Shown here: one piece after another, positions 44,737 to 53,932 of the stretch
How the letters are laid out: every line of letters starts with the position of its first letter
How positions within the stretch are numbered: position 1 is the stretch's first letter
Origin: an uncultured Oscillospiraceae bacterium
GTDB taxonomy: Bacteria; Bacillota; Clostridia; Oscillospirales; Acutalibacteraceae
NCBI GenBank assembly: GCA_900554335.1
Contig: USGT01000002.1
Span: 1-64,000, forward strand
Direction: 5' to 3'
Length of the DNA stretch: 64,000 nt
Notes under the pieces: generated by a model
The model's input: the letters and a program-made list of their open reading frames with translations, nothing else
Told to the model about the DNA's origin: nothing
Databases searched by the model: none
Translations under genes and position numbers: made by a program

Positions 44737-45807
44737 TCATCCTCTGTTAAATAGTTGTGCGAACACACGAGTTATGTCATTGAAAGTTATGAAGGCTATG
44801 AGCAACAAAAGCAGCATAAAACCTATTGTGTGGATCATTCCTTCGTATTTTTCGCTTATTTTTTTGCCGGTTAATTGTTCGAAAAGCGCGAACACAATTC
44901 TTCCGCCGTCAAGCGCCGGGAAAGGAAGCAGGTTCATTACCCCAAGGTTTATTGCTATTAATGCAACGATTGAAACCAGGTTGTTAATTCCTGCCCAAAC
45001 GCTTACTTCGAGCCCTTTTGAAGTTGCAGCGCCCATCATTGAAACCATTCCCACAGGCCCGCTTATTTCTTTCAAGCTGAATTTACCGGTTATCATTCCA
45101 AGGAAGCTTAAAAATGTGATTTGAACGGTTGAAATCATGTCTAAAAATGCTTCTTTGATCACTGTTAAAAAGCTTTTTGGGGTTTTGCTGAGTTTAAAGT
45201 CAATTTTAATTGCTTTGGTGCCGTCTTCTTTTTCGACTTTCTCAAATTCGATGTTTTTAATTTCTGTTTTTTCGCCGTTTCTTCTAACTTTGAAGTTAAA
45301 AGAATCCTGGCCTGAAGTCAAAATCGTGAAGCTGATGTCTTTTGGAGTGAAAATGCGCGTGCCGTTAACTTTAAGGATTTCGTCGCCTTCTTGAAGCCCG
45401 CAAGCTTGCGAAACTGAGTTTTCCGCAAAACCGGAAATAGTTGTTGAAACAAAGCTGCTGCTTTGCGCCGTTATGATGAGTGTTAAAATGAAGCCGAAAA
45501 TTAAGTTCATTGTTGCGCCAGCCGCAAGAACGATCATTCTTTTCCAGGGTTTAATGTTGTTAAACGCCCTAGGGTTGCCGCTTGCTTCGTCTTCACCTTC
45601 CATGGCGCAAAAACCGCCAAAAGGTAAAATTCTGATTGAAAAATTCGTTTCGCCCTTTTGAACTGAAAAGATTTTAGGCCCCATTCCAAGCGCGAATTCA
45701 TTGACTTTCACGCCGAAGGTTTTTGCCGTGACGAAATGGCCCCACTCGTGAGAAATTATTAAGATTTCAAAGAGTAAAATTCCTATTAATACTAAGAGTA
45801 TGTTCAT
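44737..45807 (-). CDS. rseP: Site-2 membrane metalloprotease RseP
   Basis: An M50 intramembrane protease that cleaves transmembrane anchors such as anti-sigma factors. The 356-residue protein has HEWGHF (HExxH zinc motif) in the first helix, a PDZ domain in the middle (LQEGDEILKVNGTRI) and the second zinc-binding NLGVMNLLPFPALDGGR near the C-terminus. Four membrane segments. It lies between dxr and ispG, the usual place in Firmicutes. Confidence 0.95.
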   Translation of the reverse strand: MNILLVLIGILLFEILIISHEWGHFVTAKTFGVKVNEFALGMGPKIFSVQKGETNFSIRILPFGGFCAMEGEDEASGNPRAFNNIKPWKRMIVLAAGATMNLIFGFILTLIITAQSSSFVSTTISGFAENSVSQACGLQEGDEILKVNGTRIFTPKDISFTILTSGQDSFNFKVRRNGEKTEIKNIEFEKVEKEDGTKAIKIDFKLSKTPKSFLTVIKEAFLDMISTVQITFLSFLGMITGKFSLKEISGPVGMVSMMGAATSKGLEVSVWAGINNLVSIVALIAINLGVMNLLPFPALDGGRIVFALFEQLTGKKISEKYEGMIHTIGFMLLLLLIAFITFNDITRVFAQLFNRG

Positions 45808-45818
45808 TTAAACTTGCC

Positions 45819-46976
45819 TCACTTTCTTAATTTTTCAGCTTTTATTGCGGTCTTGGCTTTAATTTTTTTGTCAAGTTCGATAATTTCGCTTATCGATGAG
45901 GGTTTTTTAGTGTTTTTGAATTCTTCAAGGGCTTCTTTTATGAGCTTTATTATGTCTAAAAACTTGATTTTTTCTTTCAAAAAGAGCTCAACTGCTTTTT
46001 CGTTTGCAGCGTTTAAAACCACGCATAAGTCTTCTTCAAAAGCTTTTTTGCAAAGGTTTATGGACTCAAAAGTTTCATAATCCGGCTTGAAGAAAGTTAA
46101 TTCTTTGAATTTCGAAAGGTTAAGACTTTCAACAGCGCAAGGCTCATGGTGTGGAAAAGTAAGAGCGTATTGAATTGGGAGTTTCATGCTCGGAACAGCC
46201 ATTTGCGCAATCACCGAGCCATCTTTGAGCTCAATCATTGAATGAACCACGCTTTGCCTGTGAATAATCACGTCGATATTATCAGTGCTAACGTCAAAAA
46301 GGTGCGCAGCTTCGATTATTTCAAAGCCTTTGTTCATCATGGTTGCGGAATCAATGCTTATTTTCTTGCCCATGCTCCAGCTCGGGTGGTTAAGCGCTTG
46401 TTTAAGCGTGACTTTTTCAAGTTCATCTTTGCTTTTGCCGAAAAACGGCCCGCCCGAAGCAGTCAAAATGAGTTTTTTAAGGTCATTTTTGCTTCTAACG
46501 CCTTGCAAACACTGGAAAATCGCGCTGTGCTCGCTGTCAACCGGGAGCAAAGAAATATTTTTTTCTTCCGCCATTTTTTTTATTATTTTCCCGCCAGTTA
46601 CCAAAACTTCTTTGTTCGCAAGAGCTATGTTTTTGCCGGATTTAATAGCTTCGCTCGTTGGCACAAGGCCGGAAATTCCGCAAAGAGCCGCCACGACGGT
46701 TTCTGCATTTTTAGCTGTTGCTGCCTGGCAGATTCCTTCTTCCCCGGCTAGAATTTTAGTCGAAGTATCTTTCACTTTTTCTTTTAAGATCTTGGCTTTT
46801 TCTTCGTTTGCAACTGCGGCAATTTCGGGCTTAAAAATTCTGATTTGCTCTTCAAGCAAGCCTATGTTTTCGTTTGCGGTTAGCGCATGAACCCTTATTC
46901 CAAGCTCTTTTGCAACTTCCAAAGTTTGGGTGCCGATTGAACCCGTTGAACCCAAAACAGATATATTTTTTTCCAA
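45819..46976 (-). CDS. dxr: 1-deoxy-D-xylulose 5-phosphate reductoisomerase
   Basis: Dxr makes MEP, the first committed step of the MEP pathway, using NADPH and a divalent metal; it is the fosmidomycin target. VLGSTGSIGTQTLEVAKEL is the NADPH-binding start, followed by LPVDSEHSAIFQCLQG, LTASGGPF and ATMMNKGFEIIEA. About 385 residues. TTG 46976 has AGAAGAG eight bases upstream and is preferred to the GTG three codons earlier. The MEP gene order dxr-rseP-ispG is conserved. Confidence 0.95.
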   Translation of the reverse strand: MEKNISVLGSTGSIGTQTLEVAKELGIRVHALTANENIGLLEEQIRIFKPEIAAVANEEKAKILKEKVKDTSTKILAGEEGICQAATAKNAETVVAALCGISGLVPTSEAIKSGKNIALANKEVLVTGGKIIKKMAEEKNISLLPVDSEHSAIFQCLQGVRSKNDLKKLILTASGGPFFGKSKDELEKVTLKQALNHPSWSMGKKISIDSATMMNKGFEIIEAAHLFDVSTDNIDVIIHRQSVVHSMIELKDGSVIAQMAVPSMKLPIQYALTFPHHEPCAVESLNLSKFKELTFFKPDYETFESINLCKKAFEEDLCVVLNAANEKAVELFLKEKIKFLDIIKLIKEALEEFKNTKKPSSISEIIELDKKIKAKTAIKAEKLRK

Positions 46977-46989
46977 TTTAATCACTCTT

Positions 46990-47808
46990 CTAACGTATAA
47001 TAGGTATGAATTTCAAAAATAAGTAAACGTAAGGAACCACGAAAATCACGCTGTCGAATCTATCAAGGACTCCCCCGTGCCCGGGCATTAAGTTCCCGAA
47101 GTCTTTAACGCCGCATTTTCTTTTGAAAACAGAAAAACAAAGGTCACCGAGCGAGGAAATCAGCGAACCGATAAGACCCAAAATAGTGACCAAAATGTAG
47201 TTTATATGCTGTTTTTGTGGGAAGATATAGCTGTTGAAAACTAAAGCTATCAAAATAACGCAAAACAGGCAGAAGATAATTCCGCCGATGAAACCTTCGA
47301 AGGTTTTTTTAGGGCTTATTTCGGGGCAAAGTTTGCTTTTGCCGAAAAATTTACCGCTAAAGTACGCTCCAGTGTCGGACATCCACGCGATGCAAAGCGC
47401 TAAAAATACGTAAAAACTGCCGAATTCAATGCTAGTGTTTCTAAGGTCAACTATCTTAAAAAGCGAGTAAGAAATTAGCAGCGCCATGCTATAAACCGTG
47501 CAAACATCGCGGAGTTTAATGGATTTATTTAAAATCATGGAAGAAAACATGATCAGATTGTAAAAATAAAAACTAAGCTCCCACACGGCCGAAAAGCCAA
47601 AAAGCGGCAAAATAGTAACGAAAATGCTTGTTGGAATCGTTAAAATGCGTAGCTTATCAATCCCGGAAACCGCGAAAATTTCCCTTATTGCAAGGAAAGA
47701 AATAATTGCAGTCACCAGGTTGATAAGCCACAAGCAGTTTTGATTAAAAAGCAAGATGACGAGCGTTAAAAACCCGCCAATCAAGCCGGAAGCTATTCTG
47801 GTTGCCAA
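46990..47808 (-). CDS. cdsA: Phosphatidate cytidylyltransferase
   Basis: CdsA makes CDP-diacylglycerol for phospholipid synthesis. The 272-residue polytopic protein has about seven membrane segments and the family signature SDTGAYFSGKFFGKSKLCPE then SPKKTFEGFIGG. The C-terminal GDLCFSVFKRKCGVKDFGNL then PGHGGVLDRFDS completes it. TTG start after GGAGGT, which overlaps the uppS stop region. Confidence 0.95.
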   Translation of the reverse strand: MATRIASGLIGGFLTLVILLFNQNCLWLINLVTAIISFLAIREIFAVSGIDKLRILTIPTSIFVTILPLFGFSAVWELSFYFYNLIMFSSMILNKSIKLRDVCTVYSMALLISYSLFKIVDLRNTSIEFGSFYVFLALCIAWMSDTGAYFSGKFFGKSKLCPEISPKKTFEGFIGGIIFCLFCVILIALVFNSYIFPQKQHINYILVTILGLIGSLISSLGDLCFSVFKRKCGVKDFGNLMPGHGGVLDRFDSVIFVVPYVYLFLKFIPIIR

Positions 47809-47810
47809 AA

Positions 47811-48524
47811 TTAAGCACCTCCAAAGCGTCTTGTTCGCCCGGAAAATTCTTTTAGGGCTTTTTCCAATTCCTTTTCATTAAAATCAGGCCACAAAACCGG
47901 CGTGAAATAAAGCTCGGCGTAGGCCGACTTCCAAATCATGAAGTTCGAGGTTCTTTGCTCGTTTGCCGTTCTTATTATGAGGTCCACATCAGGCTGGGAG
48001 GCAGTGTAAAGCTTGGTTTCAAGGTATTTTTCGGTTATTTCTTCGGGGGTTATTTTGCCTTCTTTAACTTCTTTTGCCAAGATTTTAACGGCGTTTGTTA
48101 TTTCTTCCCTGCCGCCGTAATTCACGGCAATGTTTAAGTTAAGGCCGGTATTTTGCGAGGATTTTTCTTCAGCCTCGGCTATTAATTTTCTTATTTTTTC
48201 GGGCAGTTTTGAAATAGCACCGATGAATTTTATTTTTATGTTTTCTTTGCCGAGTTTTTCGTTTATAACATCTTTGAGATAGCTTCCGAAAAGGCGCATG
48301 AGGTAAGAAACTTCTTCTTCGGAGCGTTTCCAATTTTCGGTTGAAAAAGCATAAACGGTCAAGTATTTAACCCCGATTTCATTGCAGTGAATGGCAATGT
48401 TTTTGAAAACTTCGGCGCCTTTGGAATGACCTTGAAAAGTCGGAAGAAAGTGGTTTTTGGCCCACCTTCTGTTGCCGTCCATTATTATTCCTATGTGAAC
48501 CGGAAGGGTGTTATTGGATTCCAT
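47811..48524 (-). CDS. uppS: Undecaprenyl diphosphate synthase (isoprenyl transferase)
   Basis: This cis-prenyltransferase builds the C55 carrier lipid for cell-wall synthesis from the isoprenoids made by the neighbouring pathway. The 237 residues carry the catalytic HIGIIMDGNRRWAK with the essential Asp, TVYAFSTENWKRS and the C-terminal IRTANEQRTSNFMIWKSAYAE; here RTSGE, common in relatives, is replaced by RTANE. ATG follows GAGGAA. It is located between frr and cdsA. Confidence 0.96.
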   Translation of the reverse strand: MESNNTLPVHIGIIMDGNRRWAKNHFLPTFQGHSKGAEVFKNIAIHCNEIGVKYLTVYAFSTENWKRSEEEVSYLMRLFGSYLKDVINEKLGKENIKIKFIGAISKLPEKIRKLIAEAEEKSSQNTGLNLNIAVNYGGREEITNAVKILAKEVKEGKITPEEITEKYLETKLYTASQPDVDLIIRTANEQRTSNFMIWKSAYAELYFTPVLWPDFNEKELEKALKEFSGRTRRFGGA

Positions 48525-48545
48525 TTTAAATTCCTCGAATTTTGA

Positions 48546-49100
48546 CTAAATTTCCATTGTTTGAGCTGTTTTTGCGCTGCAAAGTTTTTCGATTTCTGCG
48601 CAAGAATCATCGGTGAAAGTTTGAACTTTCTTTTCAGCCTTTTTCATGTCATCTTCAGTGATTTCTGAAGTCTTTTTAAGGTTTTTGATTTTATCAATGC
48701 AGTCGCGGCGAATGTTTCTGATTGAAATTTTTGCATCTTCGGCGATTTTTGAAATTTCTTTCACGATTTCTTTTCTTCTGTCCTCTGTGAGTTGCGGGAA
48801 GATAAGCCTGATGTTTTTGCCGTCGTTTTGCGGGTTAATGCCGATATCTGATTTTTGAATTGCCTTTTCAATTCCGCCGAGAATCGAAGCATCCCAAGGC
48901 TGAATTAAAATTACTCTTGCTTCGGTTACTGAAACTGCTGCAACTTGGTTTATCGGAGTTGGCGAACCGTAATAATCAACGGTTACTTTGTCAAGAACTG
49001 CGGGGTTTGCTCTTCCTGCGCGAATTGCGGTGTATTCTTCTTTTAAATGCTCGATAGCTGCTTTCATTTTTGCTTTTGCGTTTTCAAGAATTGTGTTCAT
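48546..49100 (-). CDS. frr: Ribosome recycling factor
   Basis: RRF splits post-termination ribosomes together with EF-G. The 184-residue protein is a three-helix bundle plus a small beta domain. IRAGRANPAVLDKVTVDYYG and the C-terminal RKEIVKEISKIAEDAKISIR are typical, as is NIRRD. ATG with GAAAGG upstream. It follows pyrH by 27 bases, the universal pyrH-frr pairing. Confidence 0.96.
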   Translation of the reverse strand: MNTILENAKAKMKAAIEHLKEEYTAIRAGRANPAVLDKVTVDYYGSPTPINQVAAVSVTEARVILIQPWDASILGGIEKAIQKSDIGINPQNDGKNIRLIFPQLTEDRRKEIVKEISKIAEDAKISIRNIRRDCIDKIKNLKKTSEITEDDMKKAEKKVQTFTDDSCAEIEKLCSAKTAQTMEI

Positions 49101-49127
49101 AATCAGTTACCTTTCTTTCTTAATATT

Positions 49128-49838
49128 TTATGGTGTGACCAAAGTGCCCATGGAAGGATTTTCAAGAATATTCACTATGTTTTCAAGCGGATTCATGTTG
49201 AAAATCAAGAAGGAAATTCCGTTATCTCTGCACATTGCAGCGGCTGAACCGTCGATTACTTTGAGGTTTTTCGCAAGCATTTCATCAAACGTAAGCGTTT
49301 CGTATCTTTTTGCGTTTGGGTTTTTGTTTGGGTCGCTGTCGTAAACGCCGTTTACATTTGCAGCAGCTTTCAAGATTACTTCCGCTTTGATTTCTGCGGC
49401 TCTTAGCGACGAAGCAGTGTCAGTTGAGAAAAATGCATTGCCTGTTCCATAGCCAAAGATAACGATTTCGCCCTTTTTGAGGTGTTTGTCTGCTCTTTCG
49501 GGGCTGTAGTGCTTGCCAACTTGCGGGAAAGGCACGGCCGAAAGAACGATGCTTTTTGCCCCTGCTTGATTAATGCAGTCTGAAAGCGCTGTGGCGTTCA
49601 TCATTGTTGCCATCATGCCTATGTGGTCGGCTTTGACTCTGTCCATCTCAGAATTGCTGCGGCCTCTCCAGAAGTTACCTCCGCCAACAACTACTGAAAC
49701 TTCTATTCCCTTCGAAGCAAGCTTTTTTAAAGTTTTTGCAATTTTCATGGTTTCTTCGAAGTCTATTCCAAAGCCTTTTTCGCCTGCAAGCGATTCACCG
49801 CTTAATTTTAAAAGTATTCTTTTGTAAGGTTTTTCCAA
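49128..49838 (-). CDS. pyrH: UMP kinase
   Basis: PyrH phosphorylates UMP to UDP; bacterial forms are hexamers regulated by GTP and UTP. KRILLKLSGESLAG opens the domain, followed by VVVGGGNFWRG, MMATMMNATALSDCI and an Asp-rich segment with VYDSDPNKNPNA. I chose TTG 49838 (GGGAG ten bases upstream), giving 236 residues, the family norm; the frame runs 17 codons further without a good site. The rpsB-tsf genes that usually precede it are absent. Its promoter lies just upstream. Confidence 0.93.
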   Translation of the reverse strand: MEKPYKRILLKLSGESLAGEKGFGIDFEETMKIAKTLKKLASKGIEVSVVVGGGNFWRGRSNSEMDRVKADHIGMMATMMNATALSDCINQAGAKSIVLSAVPFPQVGKHYSPERADKHLKKGEIVIFGYGTGNAFFSTDTASSLRAAEIKAEVILKAAANVNGVYDSDPNKNPNAKRYETLTFDEMLAKNLKVIDGSAAAMCRDNGISFLIFNMNPLENIVNILENPSMGTLVTP

Positions 49839-49901
49839 AACAAAATCACTCCCGAATTTACTGGATTTAAGTTGATAAAAACTAAACATACCTTAAAATA
49901 T

Positions 49902-49930
49902 ATTTTATCTTAATTAACGTTTTATGTAAA
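49902..49930 (-). promoter_or_regulatory. Promoter of the pyrH-polC operon
   Basis: Minus-strand TTTACA (49925-49930), 17-base spacer, TAAAAT (49902-49907), about 64 bases before the pyrH start. It drives an eight-gene essential block. Confidence 0.7.
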
Positions 49931-49979
49931 TACCTAAAATACATTTCCTAAAAAATTTTAAGATTTTTTTATTTAGTTA

Positions 49980-50007
49980 TTGACTTTTTAAATATTTGTA
50001 TCATAAT
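49980..50007 (+). promoter_or_regulatory. Promoter of the V/A-type ATPase operon
   Basis: TTGACT (49980-49985), 16-base spacer, CATAAT (50002-50007), about 34 bases before the first start codon. It is back-to-back with the pyrH promoter. Confidence 0.6.
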
Positions 50008-50040
50008 GCTAATGTAAAAACTAAAAAAGGAGGTTATGCC

Positions 50041-50352
50041 ATGGAGGACATGATAGGCAAGATAATCGAGCTTGACAAACAAACTCGTGAAAATGCAATC
50101 AAAGAAAAAGAATTGCAAATTGACCTTGAACAGAAAATCAGCGACCTCAAAGAAAAAAGGCGGGCAGAGTATCTCAAGCGTGCCGAAGGAGACATAAAGG
50201 AAATTGAAAAAGACGAGAAAATAAAGGCATGCATAAAGCTTTCTGCTATTGAGGGCGTTAACAGAAAGAAGATTGAAAGAATAGAAGAAATTTACCGCAA
50301 AAACAAGGAAACTTGGGCTGAAAGCATAGTAAAAAGAGTTATTGAGAAATAA
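50041..50352 (+). CDS. V/A-type ATPase peripheral-stalk subunit (G/H type)
   Basis: The 103-residue, highly charged protein is predicted coiled coil over most of its length (ENAIKEKELQIDLEQKISDL, then REKRR-type repeats), like subunit G/H (AhaH/NtpF-like) that pairs with subunit E in the peripheral stalk. ATG 50041 follows AAAGGAGG; the frame opens earlier but without a site. First gene of the operon, 38 bases ahead of subunit C. The assignment depends on position as well as sequence. Confidence 0.8.
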   Translation: MEDMIGKIIELDKQTRENAIKEKELQIDLEQKISDLKEKRRAEYLKRAEGDIKEIEKDEKIKACIKLSAIEGVNRKKIERIEEIYRKNKETWAESIVKRVIEK

Positions 50353-50390
50353 ATTTTTTTAAATAACTTTGGGAACGGTGGTGAAATGAA

Positions 50391-51428
50391 ATGATAATTT
50401 CTTACGCTTCGAATGCTGTGCTTTCAAAGGCACGCGCGATGTATGGGAAAAGAATTTCGAAGAAAAATTACGAGGAACTTCTTGCATGCAGGAACATCCC
50501 TGATTTGGCTTCTTACCTTAAAAAGAAAACTCCTTACGGCGAAGTGCTTAAAGACATAAACGAGAACAGCGTTCACAGAAGCGACCTTGAAGACAGGCTA
50601 AAACTCAAGCTTTTCATAGACTTTGAAACCCTTGGAAGATATGACCTTTCGGTTGGCGAGCATTTTTGCGATTATTTTGTTTCAAGGGCTGAAGTTGAGC
50701 AGTTTATGCACACGATAATGCTTATTTCAGCCGGGAAGCCCGGAGGCTACAGGTTTATTATCCCGGATTTTTTCTACGGCCACACGAAGGTTGATTTAAA
50801 ATCCCTTCCTTCATGCGAAAGTTTCGGCGACCTTTTGCGGTGCGTTAAAAATTCTCACTATTACGAAATTTTAGCTCCGTTTAAGCCGAAAAAAGGTGCC
50901 AGGCTTGACGTCACGGGAATTGAAACTGCCCTTCACAGTTATCTTTATGAGGTTATTTTCGGGATTATTGATAAATATGTGAAAAATCCTGCGAAAAAGC
51001 AGCTTAGAGATTTTTTCAGCCTTTATATTGACCTTAATAACCTTATTAAAATCACGAGGATGAAAAAGTTTTATAAACTTTCAGATGAATATATTTTAAG
51101 TTGCCTTATAAAAGGCGGAACACTGAGCAAAGAAAGGCTTTTGTCGTTCATTGAAACGCCAAGCAACAAGCAAATGATGATCGACATGAAAAACACCCCA
51201 ATGGGCAAAAAGTGGTTTTCAAGAAACCTTGATATAGTTGATAAAGTGCCGAGAAACATGAGATTTAACTGGTGCAAACACAACATAAGGTTTTCGATTT
51301 CCCCGCAGATAGTTTTAATGTCGTATGTTTTTCTTGAAGAAACCGAAATTCTTAATTTAATCACGATTATTGAAGGAATTAAATACAGACTTTCTCCTGA
51401 TGAAATCAGAAAAATGCTTATAGTATAA
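50391..51428 (+). CDS. atpC: V/A-type ATPase subunit C
   Basis: Subunit C (d-type) is the socket joining the central stalk to the membrane ring. The 345 residues are mostly helical with ARAMYGKRISKKNYEELLAC near the start, and LRDFFSLYIDLNNLIKITRM in the C-terminal half, a segment typical of this subunit family. The start is ATG after GGTGGTGAAATGAA. It lies between the G/H-type gene and subunit I. Confidence 0.88.
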   Translation: MIISYASNAVLSKARAMYGKRISKKNYEELLACRNIPDLASYLKKKTPYGEVLKDINENSVHRSDLEDRLKLKLFIDFETLGRYDLSVGEHFCDYFVSRAEVEQFMHTIMLISAGKPGGYRFIIPDFFYGHTKVDLKSLPSCESFGDLLRCVKNSHYYEILAPFKPKKGARLDVTGIETALHSYLYEVIFGIIDKYVKNPAKKQLRDFFSLYIDLNNLIKITRMKKFYKLSDEYILSCLIKGGTLSKERLLSFIETPSNKQMMIDMKNTPMGKKWFSRNLDIVDKVPRNMRFNWCKHNIRFSISPQIVLMSYVFLEETEILNLITIIEGIKYRLSPDEIRKMLIV

Positions 51429-51448
51429 AGAAAGGCGGGATGCCAAAA

Positions 51449-53404
51449 ATGGCTGTATGTAAAATGAATCTTGTAAGCATTATAGGCCCTGTTAAGAAGC
51501 TCGATGAACTTGTTAACATCTGCGGTGAATCCGGGGTTTTTCAGCCTGATAATGTTTACTCTTTTTATTCAAGCACCGAGAATTTTTCTCCCATAACTGA
51601 GGAAAATCCTTTTTCAGGTCCTCTTGCGAAGCTCAAAAACGCCATATATTCATGTGGCGGAAAAGTTGAAAGCGCCGATGTTTCGGGATTTCAGGTGAGC
51701 AGGAGCAAGATCGACAAGTTTGTTAATTATTTTTCGGAGAAAGTTGAAGCACTGGTTGACAAAAAAAGAGAAATTCACACGGATATGACGAATCTTAACG
51801 ACGAATTTGAGAAATTAAAGCACTTCCACGGCCTTGATAAAACGATGGACGAGGTTCTATCTTGCGAATACATAAAAGCAAGATTTGGAAGAATCCCTGT
51901 GGAAAATTTCTCGCAGTTTGACAAGATTTCTCAAGAAAGCAAACTAAGAGGCCTTGACCTTATGTTTTTCGAGTTTGATAACGATGGCGAAAACGTTTGG
52001 GGCATTTACTTTGCAAGAGTCGAAGATTTGGAAGAAATCGACAGGATATTTTCAAAGATGCAATTCAGAGAAGTCAAGATGCGCATGAGCGAAAAGACTC
52101 CGAGCGATAGATCAAAAGAAATAAAAATTCAGCTTGGCGTTCTTGAGCGCAATTTGGAAGTAATTGAAAGTGAAATAGCAAAATTTTGGAGCGAGCAAAA
52201 AGCCAAATGCATGCAATTTTACAAGAAAATTGAAAAATTAAGCACCTATTTCGAAATTAAATCTTATGCCGCGAAATATGGCGACAGTTTCATTTTAGTC
52301 GGTTGGGTGCCGGAAGATGAAATAAAAGGCTTCAAAGAAAAAATAGGAACTATCAAAGAGCTTAAATGCTCGGTGGATAGCGGCGATGATTTACTGAAAA
52401 ATTCGCCACCGGTTAAGCTGAAAAATAAATGGCTTTTCAGGCCTTTTGAGTTTTTCGTGAGCACTTACGGCATGCCGTGCTACAATGAAATTGACCCAAC
52501 TACTTTCGTTGCGGTGACCTACCCTCTGCTTTTCGGAATAATGTTCGCGGATTTAGGCCAAGGCCTTCTAGTCGCGCTTGTTGGCTGGCTGATGTTTAAA
52601 TTCAAAAACATGAAACTTGGCAAAGTAATGATTCCTTGCGGACTTGCCTCGGCGTTTTTCGGGCTGATTTTTGGTTCAGTTTTCGGTTTTGAGCATGCGC
52701 TTGACCCACTTTACCAAAAAGTTTTTGGCCTTAAAGAAAAACCGATTGACGTTATGGGCCCGTCTTCTTCCAACATGATTATTTACAGCGCTGTTGGGAT
52801 TGGAATTGTTCTTTTGATAATTTCGATGATTTTTGGAATTTGCTCGAATATCAAGAGAAAAAATATCGGCGAAGCAATTTTTGGCCCGAGCGGAATTTGC
52901 GGCCTTACGTTTTATTCTTCAGTTATTTTCATGCTGCTTGATTCGATGATTTTCCATACAGGCGTGGTTTCAGTGGTTTATGTTCTTGGGCTTATAATCC
53001 TGCCGCTGATTCTCATAATGTTTAAAGATGTTTTGGCAGACCTCGTGGAAGGCAAAAAAGATTGGCAGCCTGAAAGCTGGGTAGATTACATTTTGCAAAG
53101 CTTTTTCGAGCTTTTCGAAGTTCTTCTTAGCTACGCTGCAAACACAATGTCGTTTTTAAGAGTTGGCGCATTCGTTTTGGTTCATGCCGGAATGATGATG
53201 GTTGTGTTCACGGTTGCTGAGATGCTTGGTGGAGTTGGATATTTCATAGTTTTGATTTTAGGAAATATTCTCGTTGCCGCTTTGGAAGCTTTGCTTTCAG
53301 GAATACAAGTCTTAAGGCTTGAATTTTATGAAATGTTTAGCAAATTTTTCGAAGGTCAAGGCAGACCTTTTAGCCCTGTAGTGGCTGATCAATACACAAA
53401 ATAA
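51449..53404 (+). CDS. atpI: V/A-type ATPase subunit I (membrane a-subunit)
   Basis: This subunit contains the ion half-channels. An N-terminal cytoplasmic stalk half (about 1-330) with coiled coils is followed by about seven or eight membrane helices from DPTTFVAVTYPLLFGIMFAD on. MSFLRVGAFVLVHAGMMMV carries the conserved Arg facing the ring glutamate, and GLQVLRLEFYEMFSKFFEG-like GIQVLRLEFYEMFSKFFEGQ is the family C-terminal signature. ATG 51449 has AAAGGCGGG upstream; ATG 51440 also fits. About 651 residues. Confidence 0.95.
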   Translation: MAVCKMNLVSIIGPVKKLDELVNICGESGVFQPDNVYSFYSSTENFSPITEENPFSGPLAKLKNAIYSCGGKVESADVSGFQVSRSKIDKFVNYFSEKVEALVDKKREIHTDMTNLNDEFEKLKHFHGLDKTMDEVLSCEYIKARFGRIPVENFSQFDKISQESKLRGLDLMFFEFDNDGENVWGIYFARVEDLEEIDRIFSKMQFREVKMRMSEKTPSDRSKEIKIQLGVLERNLEVIESEIAKFWSEQKAKCMQFYKKIEKLSTYFEIKSYAAKYGDSFILVGWVPEDEIKGFKEKIGTIKELKCSVDSGDDLLKNSPPVKLKNKWLFRPFEFFVSTYGMPCYNEIDPTTFVAVTYPLLFGIMFADLGQGLLVALVGWLMFKFKNMKLGKVMIPCGLASAFFGLIFGSVFGFEHALDPLYQKVFGLKEKPIDVMGPSSSNMIIYSAVGIGIVLLIISMIFGICSNIKRKNIGEAIFGPSGICGLTFYSSVIFMLLDSMIFHTGVVSVVYVLGLIILPLILIMFKDVLADLVEGKKDWQPESWVDYILQSFFELFEVLLSYAANTMSFLRVGAFVLVHAGMMMVVFTVAEMLGGVGYFIVLILGNILVAALEALLSGIQVLRLEFYEMFSKFFEGQGRPFSPVVADQYTK

Positions 53405-53439
53405 AAAAATTAAAATTTAAAAATTATGGAGGATTAATC

Positions 53440-53916
53440 ATGGAAATTTTATACTTTGTTTTACCTGCTTTATTCATTCTTTTAAGTTCATTTGTTGCTG
53501 TTAAATTCGTTAAAAGAGGAGCAAACAAGAAAAAAGCCGTTTTGCTTCAAGTTGCTTCTGTTGCATTCGTTATGATAGTTTCTGTTTTCAGCTGCGCTTC
53601 TGAAGTTTCTGCAGCTGAGGTTAATAGTGGCGCTGCTTCTTCATCCGCAAGCACTTCTGCAAGCGACGCAAAAAGCTCAAAAGCAACTGCTTACGGCGTT
53701 GGATTAATCGCAGCAGCACTCGTTACAGGCCTTTCAGGAATCGGCGGAGGAATCGCTGTTGCTTCAGCTGCTCCTGCTGCAATCGCTGCAACTTCAGAAG
53801 ACCCGAAAGCTTTCGGTAAAGCACTTATCTTCGTTGCACTTGGTGAAGGTATTGCTCTTTACGGACTTTTAGTTTCAATTTTGATTTTCGGAAAAATCGA
53901 CAGCCTTATTGCTTAA
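53440..53916 (+). CDS. atpK: V/A-type ATPase subunit K (rotor ring proteolipid)
   Basis: 158 residues with four membrane helices: two N-terminal ones (about 3-24 and 36-58), a Ser/Ala/Thr/Asp-rich loop, then the c-type hairpin with a Gly/Ala-rich helix (GLIAAALVTGLSGIGGGIAV) and the ion-binding helix FVALGEGIALYGLLVSILIF, where Glu136 binds the ion. Only the last hairpin has the carboxylate, as in double-hairpin K subunits. Gly follows the Glu, the sodium-type Ser/Thr is missing and no Gln faces it, so proton coupling is favoured, though Tyr141 is at the spacing seen in sodium rings. Ion choice is inference. Confidence 0.93.
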   Translation: MEILYFVLPALFILLSSFVAVKFVKRGANKKKAVLLQVASVAFVMIVSVFSCASEVSAAEVNSGAASSSASTSASDAKSSKATAYGVGLIAAALVTGLSGIGGGIAVASAAPAAIAATSEDPKAFGKALIFVALGEGIALYGLLVSILIFGKIDSLIA

Positions 53917-53932
53917 AACCGGGAGGTAATTT

